Of a stretch of 64,000 bases of DNA, positions 50,507 to 59,397 are shown in pieces. A program made the translations under genes and the position numbers. The stretch comes from Prauserella cavernicola. Its GTDB lineage: Bacteria; Actinomycetota; Actinomycetes; Mycobacteriales; Pseudonocardiaceae. Each line of letters opens with the position of its first letter. Within the stretch, counting starts at the first letter, position 1. The stretch lies in the NCBI RefSeq assembly GCF_016595675.1, contig NZ_JAENJH010000007.1, forward strand, positions 124,001 through 188,000, given 5' to 3'. The notes under the pieces were generated by a model that saw only the letters and a program-made list of their open reading frames with translations, had not been told where the DNA came from and searched no databases.

Positions 50507-51535
50507 ATGTCCGGGGTGACCTCGCCTCCCGGCGTGGAGGTGTCCTCGCTCGAGTCGTTCCTGCGAGCCGAGTGTCCGGGGCTGCTCACCGGGCCGTTGC
50601 GCGCCGGCCTGCTGTCGGGTGGCCGGTCCAACCTGACCTACCTGCTCACCGACGGGCACGAGCGCTGGGTACTGCGCCGCCCACCGCTCGGGCACGTCCT
50701 GGCCACCGCTCACGACATGGGCCGCGAGTTCCGTGTGCTCGGCGCCCTGCACCCGACGGACGTGCCCGTGCCCCGTCCGATCGTGAGCGCGGGCCCCGAC
50801 GTGCTCGGCGCCCCCTTCTACGTGATGGAGTTCGCCGACGGCGACGTCCTGCGCGAGCGTGCCCAGCTCGAGGCCGCCGCGGCGCCCGCACTCGCCGGGG
50901 AGCTCGTGGACGTGCTCGCCCGCCTGCACCGGCTCGACCCGGCCGCCGTGGGCCTGGCCGATCTCGGCCGCCCGGCCGGGTACCTGGAGCGGCAGGTCCG
51001 CCGCTGGGGAACGCAACTGGCCGCGTCCGGCTCCCGCGAGGTACCGGGCATCGCCGAGCTCGGAACGCGGCTCGGGCAGCGCCTGCCCGCACACCAGCGG
51101 GCGGGCATCGTCCACGGCGACTACCGCCTGGACAACGTGGTCACCGGCCGGGACGACGGCAGGGTGCTGGGCGTCCTGGACTGGGAGATGGCGACCCTGG
51201 GCGACCCGCTGACCGACGTCGCGTCGATGGTCGTGTGGTGGGACGGCATCCGTGGCCTCGACAGCCCGGTCGCCGCGGTGCCCGGCGACGTCCCCGGCTT
51301 CCCCTCCGGCGACACGCTGGTCGAGCACTACGCGAGGGCCACCGGCTGGGATCTGGCCGGGTTCGCCTGGTACCTCGCGTTCGCCTACTACAAGATCGCC
51401 GTGATCTTCGAGGGCATCCACTACCGCGCCGAGCAGGGGCTCACCGTCGGCGAGGGCTTCGACCGGCTCGGCGCACTGGTCCCCGCTCTGGTCGAGCGTG
51501 GCCACGACGCACTCGGCACCGGGCTCTCCGGCTGA
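50507..51535 (+). CDS. APH-type phosphotransferase, acyl-CoA-metabolism type
   Basis: A 342-residue aminoglycoside-phosphotransferase-fold kinase. LLSGGRSNLTYLLTDG near residue 32 (nucleotide loop), VHGDYRLDNVV near 204 (catalytic Asp) and VLDWEMATLGDPLTDVASM near 223 (metal-binding Asp) are the motifs of the ACAD10/11 kinase and LvaA group, so antibiotic resistance is unlikely. In that group the enzyme phosphorylates the 4-hydroxy group of an acyl-CoA. CGGAGGTGG upstream of the ATG is a strong ribosome site. An SDR and a crotonase follow in the same direction. Confidence 0.9.
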   Translation: MSGVTSPPGVEVSSLESFLRAECPGLLTGPLRAGLLSGGRSNLTYLLTDGHERWVLRRPPLGHVLATAHDMGREFRVLGALHPTDVPVPRPIVSAGPDVLGAPFYVMEFADGDVLRERAQLEAAAAPALAGELVDVLARLHRLDPAAVGLADLGRPAGYLERQVRRWGTQLAASGSREVPGIAELGTRLGQRLPAHQRAGIVHGDYRLDNVVTGRDDGRVLGVLDWEMATLGDPLTDVASMVVWWDGIRGLDSPVAAVPGDVPGFPSGDTLVEHYARATGWDLAGFAWYLAFAYYKIAVIFEGIHYRAEQGLTVGEGFDRLGALVPALVERGHDALGTGLSG

Positions 51536-51563
51536 CCCCGCCCAGATCCGAGGAGACACAGAC

Positions 51564-52406
51564 ATGAGCACACTGGCAGGCAGGACCCTGGTGATGTCAG
51601 GGGGAAGCCGCGGGATCGGACGGGCCATCGCCCTGCGCGCGGCGCGCGACGGCGCCAACGTGGTGCTGCTGGCGAAGACGAGCGAGCCGCACCCGCGGCT
51701 GCCGGGCACCGTGCACACCGCGGCGGCCGAGATCGAGCGGGCCGGGGGAGCGGCACTCGCGGTGGTCGGCGACGTCCGCGCCGACGACGACGTCCAGCGC
51801 GCCGTCGACGCGGCGGTGGAGCGCTTCGGCGGCATCGACATCGTCGTCAACAACGCCAGCGCACTCGACCTGCGCCCCACCCGCGACGTCCCGATGAAGA
51901 GCTACGACCTGATGCAGGACGTCAACGCGCGCGGCACCTTCCTGCTCAGCAAGCTCGCGATCCCGCACCTGGAGCGCAGCGACCGAGCCCACATCCTCAC
52001 GCTGTCGCCGCCACTGGACCTGCGGCCGCGGTGGGCCGGCGGCTACCTCGCCTACACGATGGCCAAGTACGGCATGAGCCTGGTGACGCTCGGCCTGGCC
52101 GAGGAACTCCGCGAGGCCGGCATCGCCGCGAACTCCCTGTGGCCGCGCACGACGATCGCCACGGCGGCGATCGCCAACCTGCTCGGCGGCGACGCGGCGA
52201 CCGAACGGGCCCGCGTGCCCGCGATCGTGGCCGACGCCGCGCACGCCGTGCTGGTCCGCGACAGCCGCTGCACGGGCAACTTCTTCCTGGACGAGCAGGT
52301 GCTGGCCGAGGAGGGCGTCACGGACCTGGACCACTACCGCGCCGGTGACGGGCGGCGACCGCTGGAGGCCGACCTGTTCCTCGAACCGCTGGAGGAGTCC
52401 CGGTGA
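51564..52406 (+). CDS. HSDL2-like short-chain dehydrogenase/reductase
   Basis: A 280-residue SDR of the HSDL2 type. The cofactor motif is SGGSRGIGRAIA near residue 13, NNASAL near 98, and the active site YTMAKYGMS near 175 with a preceding LTLSPPLDLRP segment typical of HSDL2. The ATG with AGGAGACACA upstream is preferred over an in-frame extension. It overlaps the crotonase start by 4 bp. A beta-oxidation-like oxidoreductase step on a hydroxy- or keto-acyl-CoA is likely, but the substrate is unknown. Confidence 0.9.
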   Translation: MSTLAGRTLVMSGGSRGIGRAIALRAARDGANVVLLAKTSEPHPRLPGTVHTAAAEIERAGGAALAVVGDVRADDDVQRAVDAAVERFGGIDIVVNNASALDLRPTRDVPMKSYDLMQDVNARGTFLLSKLAIPHLERSDRAHILTLSPPLDLRPRWAGGYLAYTMAKYGMSLVTLGLAEELREAGIAANSLWPRTTIATAAIANLLGGDAATERARVPAIVADAAHAVLVRDSRCTGNFFLDEQVLAEEGVTDLDHYRAGDGRRPLEADLFLEPLEESR

Positions 52407-53176
52407 GCCTCGTCGACTACCACTGCACCGACCGGGTCGCGCGCATCACGCTGTCGAACGGGCGGCGGGGAAACCCTGTGCACCCGCAGCTGGTCGACGC
52501 GCTCGCCGAGGCGGTGCGCCGGGCGCGCGCCGACGACGCGCACGTGGTCGTGCTCTCCCACGAGGGCACGGCGTTCAGCGTCGGCGGGGACGTCGCCGCG
52601 TTCGCGGCCGCGGACGACACCGAGCGCCTGGTCGACGACCTGGCGGAGGACCTGCACCGCGTGGTCGGTGAGTTGCACCGGATGAACGCCGTGGTGGTGT
52701 CGGTGGTCGCCGGGACCGCGGCGGGCGCCGGGGTGGCGCTGGCCGCCGCGGCCGACCTCGTGCTGGCGGGTGCGTCGGCGCGGTTCACGCTGGCCTACAC
52801 CAAGATCGGCTTCTCGCCGGACGGCGGGACCTCGCTACTCACGGCCTCGCTCGGGCTGCACCGGGTGCTGCGCCTGGCGTTGCTGAACCCGGTGGTGACG
52901 GCCGACGAGGCGCTGGCGATGGGCCTGGTCGCGCACGTGTTCCCCGACGCCGGGCTCGGCGCCGGGGTGGAGGAGGTCGTGCGGCGGCTGCGGGCTGGTT
53001 CGCGCGCGGCGCAGGTCGCCGCGAAGCGGCTGCTGCGCGAGACCGCCACCCCGGGGGAGGAGTCGGCCCTGCGCAGGGAGTCCGTCTCGATCAGGGCCCG
53101 TGCGGCCAGCCCCGACGGCCGGGAGGGCGTGGCGGCCTTCCTGGCCAAGCGCACTCCCTCGTTCCCCGGCGACTGA
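52403..53176 (+). CDS. Enoyl-CoA hydratase/isomerase (crotonase family)
   Basis: A 257-residue crotonase. The oxyanion hole is built from AFSVGGDVAAFA near residue 55 and GTAAGAGVALAAAADLVL near 110. The position of the usual catalytic Glu holds TKIGFSPDGGTS, where Asp of the PDGG segment is the likely acid, as in isomerase-type members such as PaaG. It starts at a GTG inside the SDR stop. It probably completes the acyl-CoA module with the kinase, SDR and divergent dehydrogenase. Confidence 0.9.
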   Translation: MSLVDYHCTDRVARITLSNGRRGNPVHPQLVDALAEAVRRARADDAHVVVLSHEGTAFSVGGDVAAFAAADDTERLVDDLAEDLHRVVGELHRMNAVVVSVVAGTAAGAGVALAAAADLVLAGASARFTLAYTKIGFSPDGGTSLLTASLGLHRVLRLALLNPVVTADEALAMGLVAHVFPDAGLGAGVEEVVRRLRAGSRAAQVAAKRLLRETATPGEESALRRESVSIRARAASPDGREGVAAFLAKRTPSFPGD

Positions 53177-53317
53177 GCGGGCAATTCATCCACTGTGGAT
53201 GGTGTGGAGCACCCGGTCCCGCGGAAACTGTCCCCCTGAGTGGACTGTGCTCGCGCGCAACGCCTTCGTAACGTCCCGGTCAGCGGTGCCGGTTCGAACC
53301 GAGGAGGAAGGCACATC

Positions 53318-53719
53318 ATGCGTGTGAGCGAGTCGCTGGTCATCAAGGCGGATCCGACGGCCGTGTGGCGGATCGGCGGGGACACGGCCAACATCGCGGA
53401 CTGGGTGCCCGCGATCGAGAAGTCGCACCAGGTGGACGATCTGCGCTACGCCACGTTCGCGGGTGGCGGCGGGGAGGCGGTCGAGCGGATCGTCGAGCAC
53501 GACGACGCGGGCCGCAGCTACGTGTACGAGTACGTCTCCGGGCCGCTGGCCCTGCGCGTCTACCGCTCGCGGTTCGCCGTCCGGGACCACGCCGAGGGCG
53601 CAGAGGTGCTGTGGGACGCCGAGTTCGAGGCCTCGGCCGCCGACGAGGAACCCGCGCTCGCGGAGGCGATCCGCGACATCTACCGGTCCTCGTTGCTGGC
53701 GCTGGCCGAGCGCGTGTAG
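53318..53719 (+). CDS. SRPBCC-family small ligand-binding protein
   Basis: A 133-residue START/SRPBCC-fold protein, with VSESLVIKADPTAVWRIGGD at the start and alternating strands ending in a long C-terminal helix (IRDIYRSSLLALAERV). Such proteins bind hydrophobic ligands or act as cyclases; no function can be assigned. A very strong GAGGAGGAAG ribosome site (53301-53310) sets the ATG. It lies 141 bp after the crotonase, so it may have its own promoter. A 14-bp hairpin follows directly after the stop. Confidence 0.85.
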   Translation: MRVSESLVIKADPTAVWRIGGDTANIADWVPAIEKSHQVDDLRYATFAGGGGEAVERIVEHDDAGRSYVYEYVSGPLALRVYRSRFAVRDHAEGAEVLWDAEFEASAADEEPALAEAIRDIYRSSLLALAERV

Positions 53720-53726
53720 CCGGGGC

Positions 53727-53759
53727 GCGGGTGGTGCGGACGGGCTCCGCGCCACCCGC
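53727..53759. terminator. Bidirectional hairpin terminator
   Basis: A stem of about 14 bp (outer arms GCGGGTGG at 53727-53734 and CCACCCGC at 53752-53759, continued inward by TGCGGA/TCCGCG) with a 5-nt loop fills the 45-bp gap between the SRPBCC gene and the convergent LuxR gene. Confidence 0.82.
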
Positions 53760-53764
53760 CCGCC

Positions 53765-54532
53765 TCAGTGCGCCCCGGTGTCGCGCAGGGCGATGGCGAG
53801 CTCGGTCCGGTTGCGCAGTCCGGTGATCGCCAGGATCCGGGTGACGTACTTCTTCACGCTCGCGGGGTGCAGCTGCAGCATCGCGCCGATCGTGGCGTTG
53901 GACAGCCCGTCACCGACCAGGCGCGCGACGTCGGCCTGACGCGGCGACAGCCGGGACAGCACGGCGTCGTCGCCCGCCGCGCTCTCGGGCAGCCCGCGGG
54001 CGATCTGGGCCAGCGGCCCCGCCAGCAGGCGCAGCGAGGCGGCCTCGTGCGTGCCGATCCGGCCGGGGTCGCGGTCGAACAGACCGACCAGCGCCTTGCG
54101 CCCCCGGCACACGTCGAGGTACATCGCGGTCGCGGACTCGATGCCGTGCCGCTGCAGGTAGTCGGTGACGTACAACCGGTTCTCCTGGGTGCCGCCGTTG
54201 ATCTCGCCCAGTGTCGACACCCGCGTGTCGATCATCGACCGCAACGCGCGCGGGGTGGAGAAGATGTCGTGCTGGAACCACAGGTCCTGGTACTCCGGCA
54301 GCATGTGCCGGGTGATGCCGACGATCGTGGGGCTGGGGTCCGCGCACGCGAGCTGCGCGGTGCGTCCCACGAAGAACGTGGCCGACCGGACCCGGTAGAC
54401 GTCCGCGAGCGCGCCCGTCAACGCCGCCTTGAACGCCGCCAGGTCGGTCACGCCGTCGACCCGTTCCAGCACCCGGAAAGCGAGCTCGTAGCGGCGCAGG
54501 TCGCCGTGTGGCTCACGCGCGAGAGTCGGCAT
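53765..54532 (-). CDS. LuxR-family transcriptional regulator
   Basis: A 255-residue regulator. The N-terminal 180 residues form a sensor-like region with no domain I can name for certain (GAF/autoinducer-like by position). The C-terminal LuxR HTH (about residues 190-250) contains LSPRQADVARLVGDGLSNAT and HPASVKKYVTRILAITGLRN. It has no receiver domain, so it is not a standard response regulator. It is divergent from the amidohydrolase/MIP18 operon over 251 bp, so control of those genes is likely. Confidence 0.88.
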   Translation of the reverse strand: MPTLAREPHGDLRRYELAFRVLERVDGVTDLAAFKAALTGALADVYRVRSATFFVGRTAQLACADPSPTIVGITRHMLPEYQDLWFQHDIFSTPRALRSMIDTRVSTLGEINGGTQENRLYVTDYLQRHGIESATAMYLDVCRGRKALVGLFDRDPGRIGTHEAASLRLLAGPLAQIARGLPESAAGDDAVLSRLSPRQADVARLVGDGLSNATIGAMLQLHPASVKKYVTRILAITGLRNRTELAIALRDTGAH

Positions 54533-54783
54533 CGTCGCCTCACCCGTTCGATGGTCTCGAGAAACCTGCCACCGCCAGTATCACCGATGACGGCCGGTGT
54601 GTCCGGCTGGGAAAGGACGTCACCCTACGCCCGCGCGAGCGGGCCGCCCAGTCACCCACGGGGGACAGCTCCCTAACGCGCCACTGTCACCTTTGGAGGA
54701 CTCGCCGCGGCGGGGGCCCGGTTCCTAGCGTCGGTGACACCCCTCACCGCCGAGGGGAACCCGAACGACTGCAGGAGCTCAGC

Positions 54784-55878
54784 ATGCTCAACGGCAAGTA
54801 CGTGATCGACGCGGTGGTGCACTCCTACAACCTCGATCCCGGTAACCACGCCGTGCCCCGCAACGCGCAGGGCATCACCGACATGATCTTCGGTGTGGTC
54901 GCCGGTTCCGGGCCGGACTACGAGCTCTCCCGCGAGCAGTACGTGCGCGACTGGGACGTCGACGAGACCGTGTCGACCCTGTTCCTGGAGAGCGACACCG
55001 ACTTCGCGATCTACCACCCGGTGCCCATCGGCGCCTACCACGACGGCCTGGTGTCGGTGGACAAGGCCGCCGAGGTGCTGGCCAAGTACCCGACCCGGTT
55101 CCTCAGCTACGCCACCGTCGACCCGATGGCGGGGCAGGCCGCGCTCGACGAGCTGGAGCGGCAGGCCGAGCTGCTCTCGCCGATCGGGCTCAAGCTCTAC
55201 CCGTCGTCGTGGACCGCCGAGGGCAAGCACCGGCACTTCCGCATGGACGACGAGGAGATCGTCTACCCCGTCTACGAGAAGGCCAAGCAGCTGGGCATCT
55301 CGACGGTGGCCGTGCACAAGGCGGTGCCGCTCGGGCCGGTCCCGATGGACCCCTACCGCGTCGGCGACCTCGACGGCGCCGCCGCCGAGCACCCCGACCT
55401 GAACTTCGAGATCGTCCACGGCGGTGTGGCCTTCGTCGAGGAGACGGCGTGGATGCTGGCGCGCTTCCCCAATGTCTTCGTCAACCTGGAGACCCTCAAC
55501 ATCATCTGTGCCAAGCGGCCCGACCAGTTCGCCGCCGCCGTGCTCGGGATGGCCGCCGCGGTGGGTGACCACGTCTACGACCGGTTGTGGTGGGGCACCG
55601 GGCACATGGCCTACCACGCCAGGCCCTGTCTGGAGGCGTTCGAGGCGTTCGAGTTCACCGAGCAGGATCTGGCGCGCGCGGGCCAGTTCGCGCCGGTCTC
55701 GCAGATCACCGACGAGCACAAGGCCAAGATCCTGGCCGGAAACTACGCGGCCACCCTGGGGCTCGACCTCGGCACGATCTCGGCCGGCACCGCCTCCGAC
55801 GAGCTGGCAGCCCAGCGCGCCGAGGGGCTGCGGGCGCCGTGGTCGACCAGCCGCACGCCGATCAAGGCCGGGGCGTGA
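54784..55878 (+). CDS. Amidohydrolase-family protein of the alkane-monooxygenase-associated type
   Basis: A 364-residue amidohydrolase-2 family TIM barrel. MLNGKYVIDAVVHSYNLDPGN at the start (as KYVIDAVVHSYNLDPGN), ESDTDFAIYHPVPIGAYHDG near 62, LKLYPSSW near 138, AVHKAVPLGPVPMDPY near 176 and FEIVHGGVAFVEETAWMLAR near 206 closely resemble proteins next to propane/alkane binuclear-iron monooxygenase genes in Rhodococcus and Mycobacterium, where I believe they help make active enzyme. No monooxygenase is in this window. AGGAG upstream supports the ATG; longer in-frame extensions lack a ribosome site. The role here may be maturation of a distant enzyme or an independent hydrolase or decarboxylase. 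Confidence 0.87.
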   Translation: MLNGKYVIDAVVHSYNLDPGNHAVPRNAQGITDMIFGVVAGSGPDYELSREQYVRDWDVDETVSTLFLESDTDFAIYHPVPIGAYHDGLVSVDKAAEVLAKYPTRFLSYATVDPMAGQAALDELERQAELLSPIGLKLYPSSWTAEGKHRHFRMDDEEIVYPVYEKAKQLGISTVAVHKAVPLGPVPMDPYRVGDLDGAAAEHPDLNFEIVHGGVAFVEETAWMLARFPNVFVNLETLNIICAKRPDQFAAAVLGMAAAVGDHVYDRLWWGTGHMAYHARPCLEAFEAFEFTEQDLARAGQFAPVSQITDEHKAKILAGNYAATLGLDLGTISAGTASDELAAQRAEGLRAPWSTSRTPIKAGA

Positions 55879-55881
55879 GTC

Positions 55882-56268
55882 ATGACCATCACCGAGATCG
55901 CCGTGCCCGAGCAGGTCGGCGAGCGGGTGCTGACCGCTCTGCGTGAGGTCGTGGACCCGTGCAGCGTCGCCGCCGCGACGCCGATCGACATCGTGGAGAT
56001 GGGCCTGGTCGACCGCATCGAACCGGACGGTGAGGACGGCGTCGCGATCCGCCTGTCGCTCACCACGCCCTCGTGCATGATGCTCGGGCAGCTGCTCGAC
56101 CAGATCGACCGGCACGTCAGTCCAGTGCTGGGCCGCCGCCCTGAGGTGACCCTCGACGACGGGATGACCTGGACGCCGGAGCGGATGACCGGCAACGCCA
56201 GGGCGATCCGTGAGGCCAGGCGCGAGGTCCTGCTGTCGCTGTTGCCCGCCCGCCGCGGCGACGACTGA
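55882..56268 (+). CDS. MIP18/DUF59-family metal-sulfur assembly protein
   Basis: A 128-residue MIP18 (DUF59, PaaD/SufT-like) protein. LTALREVVDPCSVAAATPIDIVEMGLV near residues 18-44 (as ALREVVDPCS plus PIDIVEMGLV) and LTTPSCMMLGQLLDQI near 60 are family features; the conserved Cys of TPSC is present. The gene starts 3 bp after the amidohydrolase stop. The same two-gene order follows propane monooxygenase genes in other actinomycetes, so the pair is probably a metal-centre maturation unit. The sequence does not reveal which metalloenzyme it serves. Confidence 0.88.
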   Translation: MTITEIAVPEQVGERVLTALREVVDPCSVAAATPIDIVEMGLVDRIEPDGEDGVAIRLSLTTPSCMMLGQLLDQIDRHVSPVLGRRPEVTLDDGMTWTPERMTGNARAIREARREVLLSLLPARRGDD

Positions 56269-56327
56269 GGCCATCGACACCACCGGCCGGCCGGAGCCGC
56301 ACCGGCCGGCCCCAGAACAGGAGAGCG

Positions 56328-57992
56328 ATGTCCGGCTACGACGACAAACCCTGGCAGGCCCGGTACGCCCCCGGGCTGCCCCGGCACGCCGAGCCGGGGC
56401 AGCCCGACGCGGTGAGCATGTTCCGCGCCACCGTGGCGCGCGACCCCGGCGGGGACGCCATTCGCTACTTCGGCAGACACCTCACCTTCGCCGAGCTCAA
56501 CGAGCTGAGTGACGCCTTCGCCGCGGGCCTCGCCGCCGACGGGTTCCGGCCCGGTGACCGGGTGGCGCTGTATGTCCAGAACATCCCGCAGTTCGTGATC
56601 GCCCAGCTCGGCACGTGGAAGGCGGGCGGGATCGCGGTATCGGTCAACCCGATGTACAAGCGGCGCGAGCTGGCCGGGCTGCTGCGCGACTCCGGCGCGA
56701 CCGTGCTGGTGTGCCTGGAGTCCCTGTACCGCGACGTGGCGGCCGCCGTGCTGCCCGGTACGGACGTGCGCCGGGTGCTCACGACCTCCGAACTGGAGCT
56801 GAGGGTCCGCGACGAGCCGAGGGTGTTCGCCGGTGTCGAGCGCGTCGCCTGCCAGGGAACGACCGACCTGCTGCGGTTCCTGGCGCGACACCGCGGTCAG
56901 GCCGCACCCTCGGTGACTCCGCGCCCCGACGACGTCGCGTTGCTGACCTACACGTCCGGGACGACCGGTCCGCCGAAGGGTGCGATGACCACGCACCGCA
57001 ACGTCGTCTTCAACGCCACCACCTACCGTGACTGGGCCGGGCTCGGCCCGGACGACGTCGTGCTGGGCGTCGCGCCGCTGTTCCACATCACCGGACTGGT
57101 CGCCTGCATCGCGGTCACCCTGCTCACGGGTGCGCCGCTGGTGCTGATGTACCGGCTCGACCCCGACCTGACGCTGGAGACCGTCGAGGCGGAGGGCGCG
57201 ACGTTCACCGTCGGCTCGGTCACGGTGTTCATCGCGCTGACCACCGCCGCCGCGGCGGGGCCTGGGAAACTGGCGTCGCTGACGAAGATCTTCTCCGGCG
57301 GGGCCCCGATCCCGCCGGGCACCGTGCAGCGCTTCGAGAGCGTCTTCGGCCACTACATCCACAACATCTACGGCCTGACGGAGACGACCTCGCCCTCGCA
57401 CGCCGTGCCGCTCGGTACCCGCGCGCCGGTGGATCCGGTGTCGGGTGCGCTGTCGGTCGGGGTTCCGGTACCGGGCACCAGCGTGCGGATCGTGGGGGAG
57501 GACGGCCGCGACCTGCCGGTGGGGGAGCTCGGCGAGATCGTGACCGCGGGGCCTCAGGTGAGTCCGGGGTACTGGAACAAGCCGGACGAGACCGCGCGGG
57601 CATTGCGCGACGGCGCGTTGCGCACCGGCGACGTCGGCCACATGGACGCCGAGGGCTGGTTCTACGTGGTGGACCGGATGAAGGACCAGATCAACGCCGG
57701 CGGGTACAAGGTGTGGCCGCGGGAGGTCGAGGACGTGCTCTACGAGCACCCGGCGGTCCGCGAGGCCGCGGTGGTGGGCGTGCCCGACGAGTACCGCGGC
57801 GAGACGGTCAAGGCGGTGGTCTCGCTGCGGCCAGGGGCCGGGGTGACGCCGGATGAGCTGACCGAGTTCACGCGCGAGCGGCTGGCGGCCTACAAGTACC
57901 CGCGCGCCGTGGAGATCGTGGACGAGCTCCCGAAGACCGCGAGCGGCAAGATCCTCCGGCGGCAGCTGCGGCCCCCCGCGAGTCCGATGTAG
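56328..57992 (+). CDS. AMP-forming acyl-CoA ligase
   Basis: A 554-residue member of the ANL adenylate-forming family. The phosphate-binding loop is TYTSGTTGPPKGAM near residue 209, the A5 motif is IYGLTETTSPSH near 346, TGDVGHMDAEGW near 431 is A7, and the catalytic lysine is in PKTASGKILRRQL near the C-terminus. It activates a fatty or aryl carboxylic acid to its CoA thioester. An AGGAG ribosome site precedes the ATG, 59 bp after the MIP18 gene. It could supply the acyl-CoA module at 48-53 kb. It converges on the sugar transporter with only 12 bp between stops. Confidence 0.92.
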   Translation: MSGYDDKPWQARYAPGLPRHAEPGQPDAVSMFRATVARDPGGDAIRYFGRHLTFAELNELSDAFAAGLAADGFRPGDRVALYVQNIPQFVIAQLGTWKAGGIAVSVNPMYKRRELAGLLRDSGATVLVCLESLYRDVAAAVLPGTDVRRVLTTSELELRVRDEPRVFAGVERVACQGTTDLLRFLARHRGQAAPSVTPRPDDVALLTYTSGTTGPPKGAMTTHRNVVFNATTYRDWAGLGPDDVVLGVAPLFHITGLVACIAVTLLTGAPLVLMYRLDPDLTLETVEAEGATFTVGSVTVFIALTTAAAAGPGKLASLTKIFSGGAPIPPGTVQRFESVFGHYIHNIYGLTETTSPSHAVPLGTRAPVDPVSGALSVGVPVPGTSVRIVGEDGRDLPVGELGEIVTAGPQVSPGYWNKPDETARALRDGALRTGDVGHMDAEGWFYVVDRMKDQINAGGYKVWPREVEDVLYEHPAVREAAVVGVPDEYRGETVKAVVSLRPGAGVTPDELTEFTRERLAAYKYPRAVEIVDELPKTASGKILRRQLRPPASPM

Positions 57993-58004
57993 CGCGGGAA
58001 GCGG

Positions 58005-59366
58005 TCAGGATCGTTCGACCACAGTGGACTCGATGTCTTCCAGGCTGAGCTTGCTCGTCTCGGGCACGAAGAACGTCGCGAGCAGGAAGGCCAGCAAACC
58101 CATCACCGCGAATCCGAAGAACACCGGGCCCCTGCCGATCTCGATCAGCACGGGGAAGAGCAGGCTCACCACCACGCTGGTCGCCTCGGTCATGAACGTC
58201 GCGACGCCCATGGCCGTTCCCCTGATCCGCAGCGGGAACATCTCGCCGAGCAGGACCCACACGATGCCACCCCAGCTCAGCGCGAAGCCCACCTGGAACA
58301 TCGCGAGCCCCGCGACGGCGACGTAGCCGCCGGCCCCACCGGAGCTCAGGCCGCCGGAGGCGACCCCGACCGTCGCCATGCTCGCGGCCATCAGCAGCGC
58401 ACCGAACATCAGTGGCTTGCGCCTGCCCAGCCGGTCGACCACGAAGAACACCATGACGGCGGTGGCGAGCAGGCCGAGGATCGAGAAGCCGAGGTTGGCG
58501 ACGATCGCCCCCGAGTCGCCGAACCCGAGGTTCTTCAGGATCGTCGGCGCGTAGTAGGTCACCGTGTTGATGCCGATGAGCTGCTGGAACACCCCGAGCC
58601 CGATCCCGGTCAGCACCAGCCTGCGGGCTCGCGGAGTGCGCCAGAGCGTGCGCAGGCTGATCCGCGTGCGCGACTCGGTGGCCCGCCGGATCTCGGCGAG
58701 CTCGGCGTCGACCTCGGACGGGTCGCGGTTGCTCGCCAGCACGAGCCTGGCCTCGTCCTCGCGCCCGCGCTTGACCAGCCACCGGGGACTTTCCGGCAGG
58801 AAGAAGACCCCGGCCAGCATCAGGATCGCGGGGAACGCGCCGATGACGAACATCCAGCGCCAGGCCTCCAGTGGTCGCAGGAGCACACTGACCACACTGG
58901 ACGACAGCACGCCGATGGTGATCATCAGCTGGAACAGGCCGGACAGCGAGCCCCGCGACCTGGCCGGCGCGATCTCGGAGATGTAGACGGGGATCGTCGC
59001 CGTGGCGATGCCCACCGCGACCCCGAGCACCAGGCGCGCGGTCACCAGCACCCCGGTGGCCGGAGCGATTCCCGCGCCCAGTGCGCCGAGTCCGAACAGG
59101 ACGGCCGCCAGAGCGAGCATCGCGCGGCGGCCGTACCGTTCGGACAGCGGGCCCACGACCAGCGCGCCGAGCATCGCCCCGGCGAGGGCGGCGCTCACGA
59201 CCAGTCCGACGAGCACCGGACTCAGTCCGAGCTCCGGCCCCGCGAACAGCAGGGCGCTGGCCACGATGCCGAGCTCGTAGCCGCGGATGGCCCCGCCGAG
59301 TGCGCCGATGGAGTATCCGAGCGCGCCGAGGCCGCGTGGGGCTCGCCGCCTGCTCGTGATGGTCAT
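58005..59366 (-). CDS. Sugar-porter-family MFS transporter
   Basis: A 453-residue 12-helix sugar porter. Signatures are GPLSERYGRRAML near residue 77, the PESPRWL segment near 187, QQLIGINTVTYYAPTIL near 262, DRLGRRKPL near 314 and PETSKLSLEDI near the C-terminus. It is the last gene of a minus-strand cluster with a glycosidase, a sulfatase and a LacI regulator, so it probably takes up the sugar released by those enzymes. It starts 31 bp after the glycosidase stop, so cotranscription is likely. Confidence 0.93.
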   Translation of the reverse strand: MTITSRRRAPRGLGALGYSIGALGGAIRGYELGIVASALLFAGPELGLSPVLVGLVVSAALAGAMLGALVVGPLSERYGRRAMLALAAVLFGLGALGAGIAPATGVLVTARLVLGVAVGIATATIPVYISEIAPARSRGSLSGLFQLMITIGVLSSSVVSVLLRPLEAWRWMFVIGAFPAILMLAGVFFLPESPRWLVKRGREDEARLVLASNRDPSEVDAELAEIRRATESRTRISLRTLWRTPRARRLVLTGIGLGVFQQLIGINTVTYYAPTILKNLGFGDSGAIVANLGFSILGLLATAVMVFFVVDRLGRRKPLMFGALLMAASMATVGVASGGLSSGGAGGYVAVAGLAMFQVGFALSWGGIVWVLLGEMFPLRIRGTAMGVATFMTEATSVVVSLLFPVLIEIGRGPVFFGFAVMGLLAFLLATFFVPETSKLSLEDIESTVVERS

Positions 59367-59397
59367 GGTCGTCTCCCGCTGCCGTGGACGGATCGGG

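Noticed and set aside
50507-51535. Aminoglycoside resistance kinase
   Set aside because: Although APH-fold, its VHGDYRLDNVV and VLDWEMATLGDP segments and its acyl-CoA neighbours fit the ACAD-associated kinase group.
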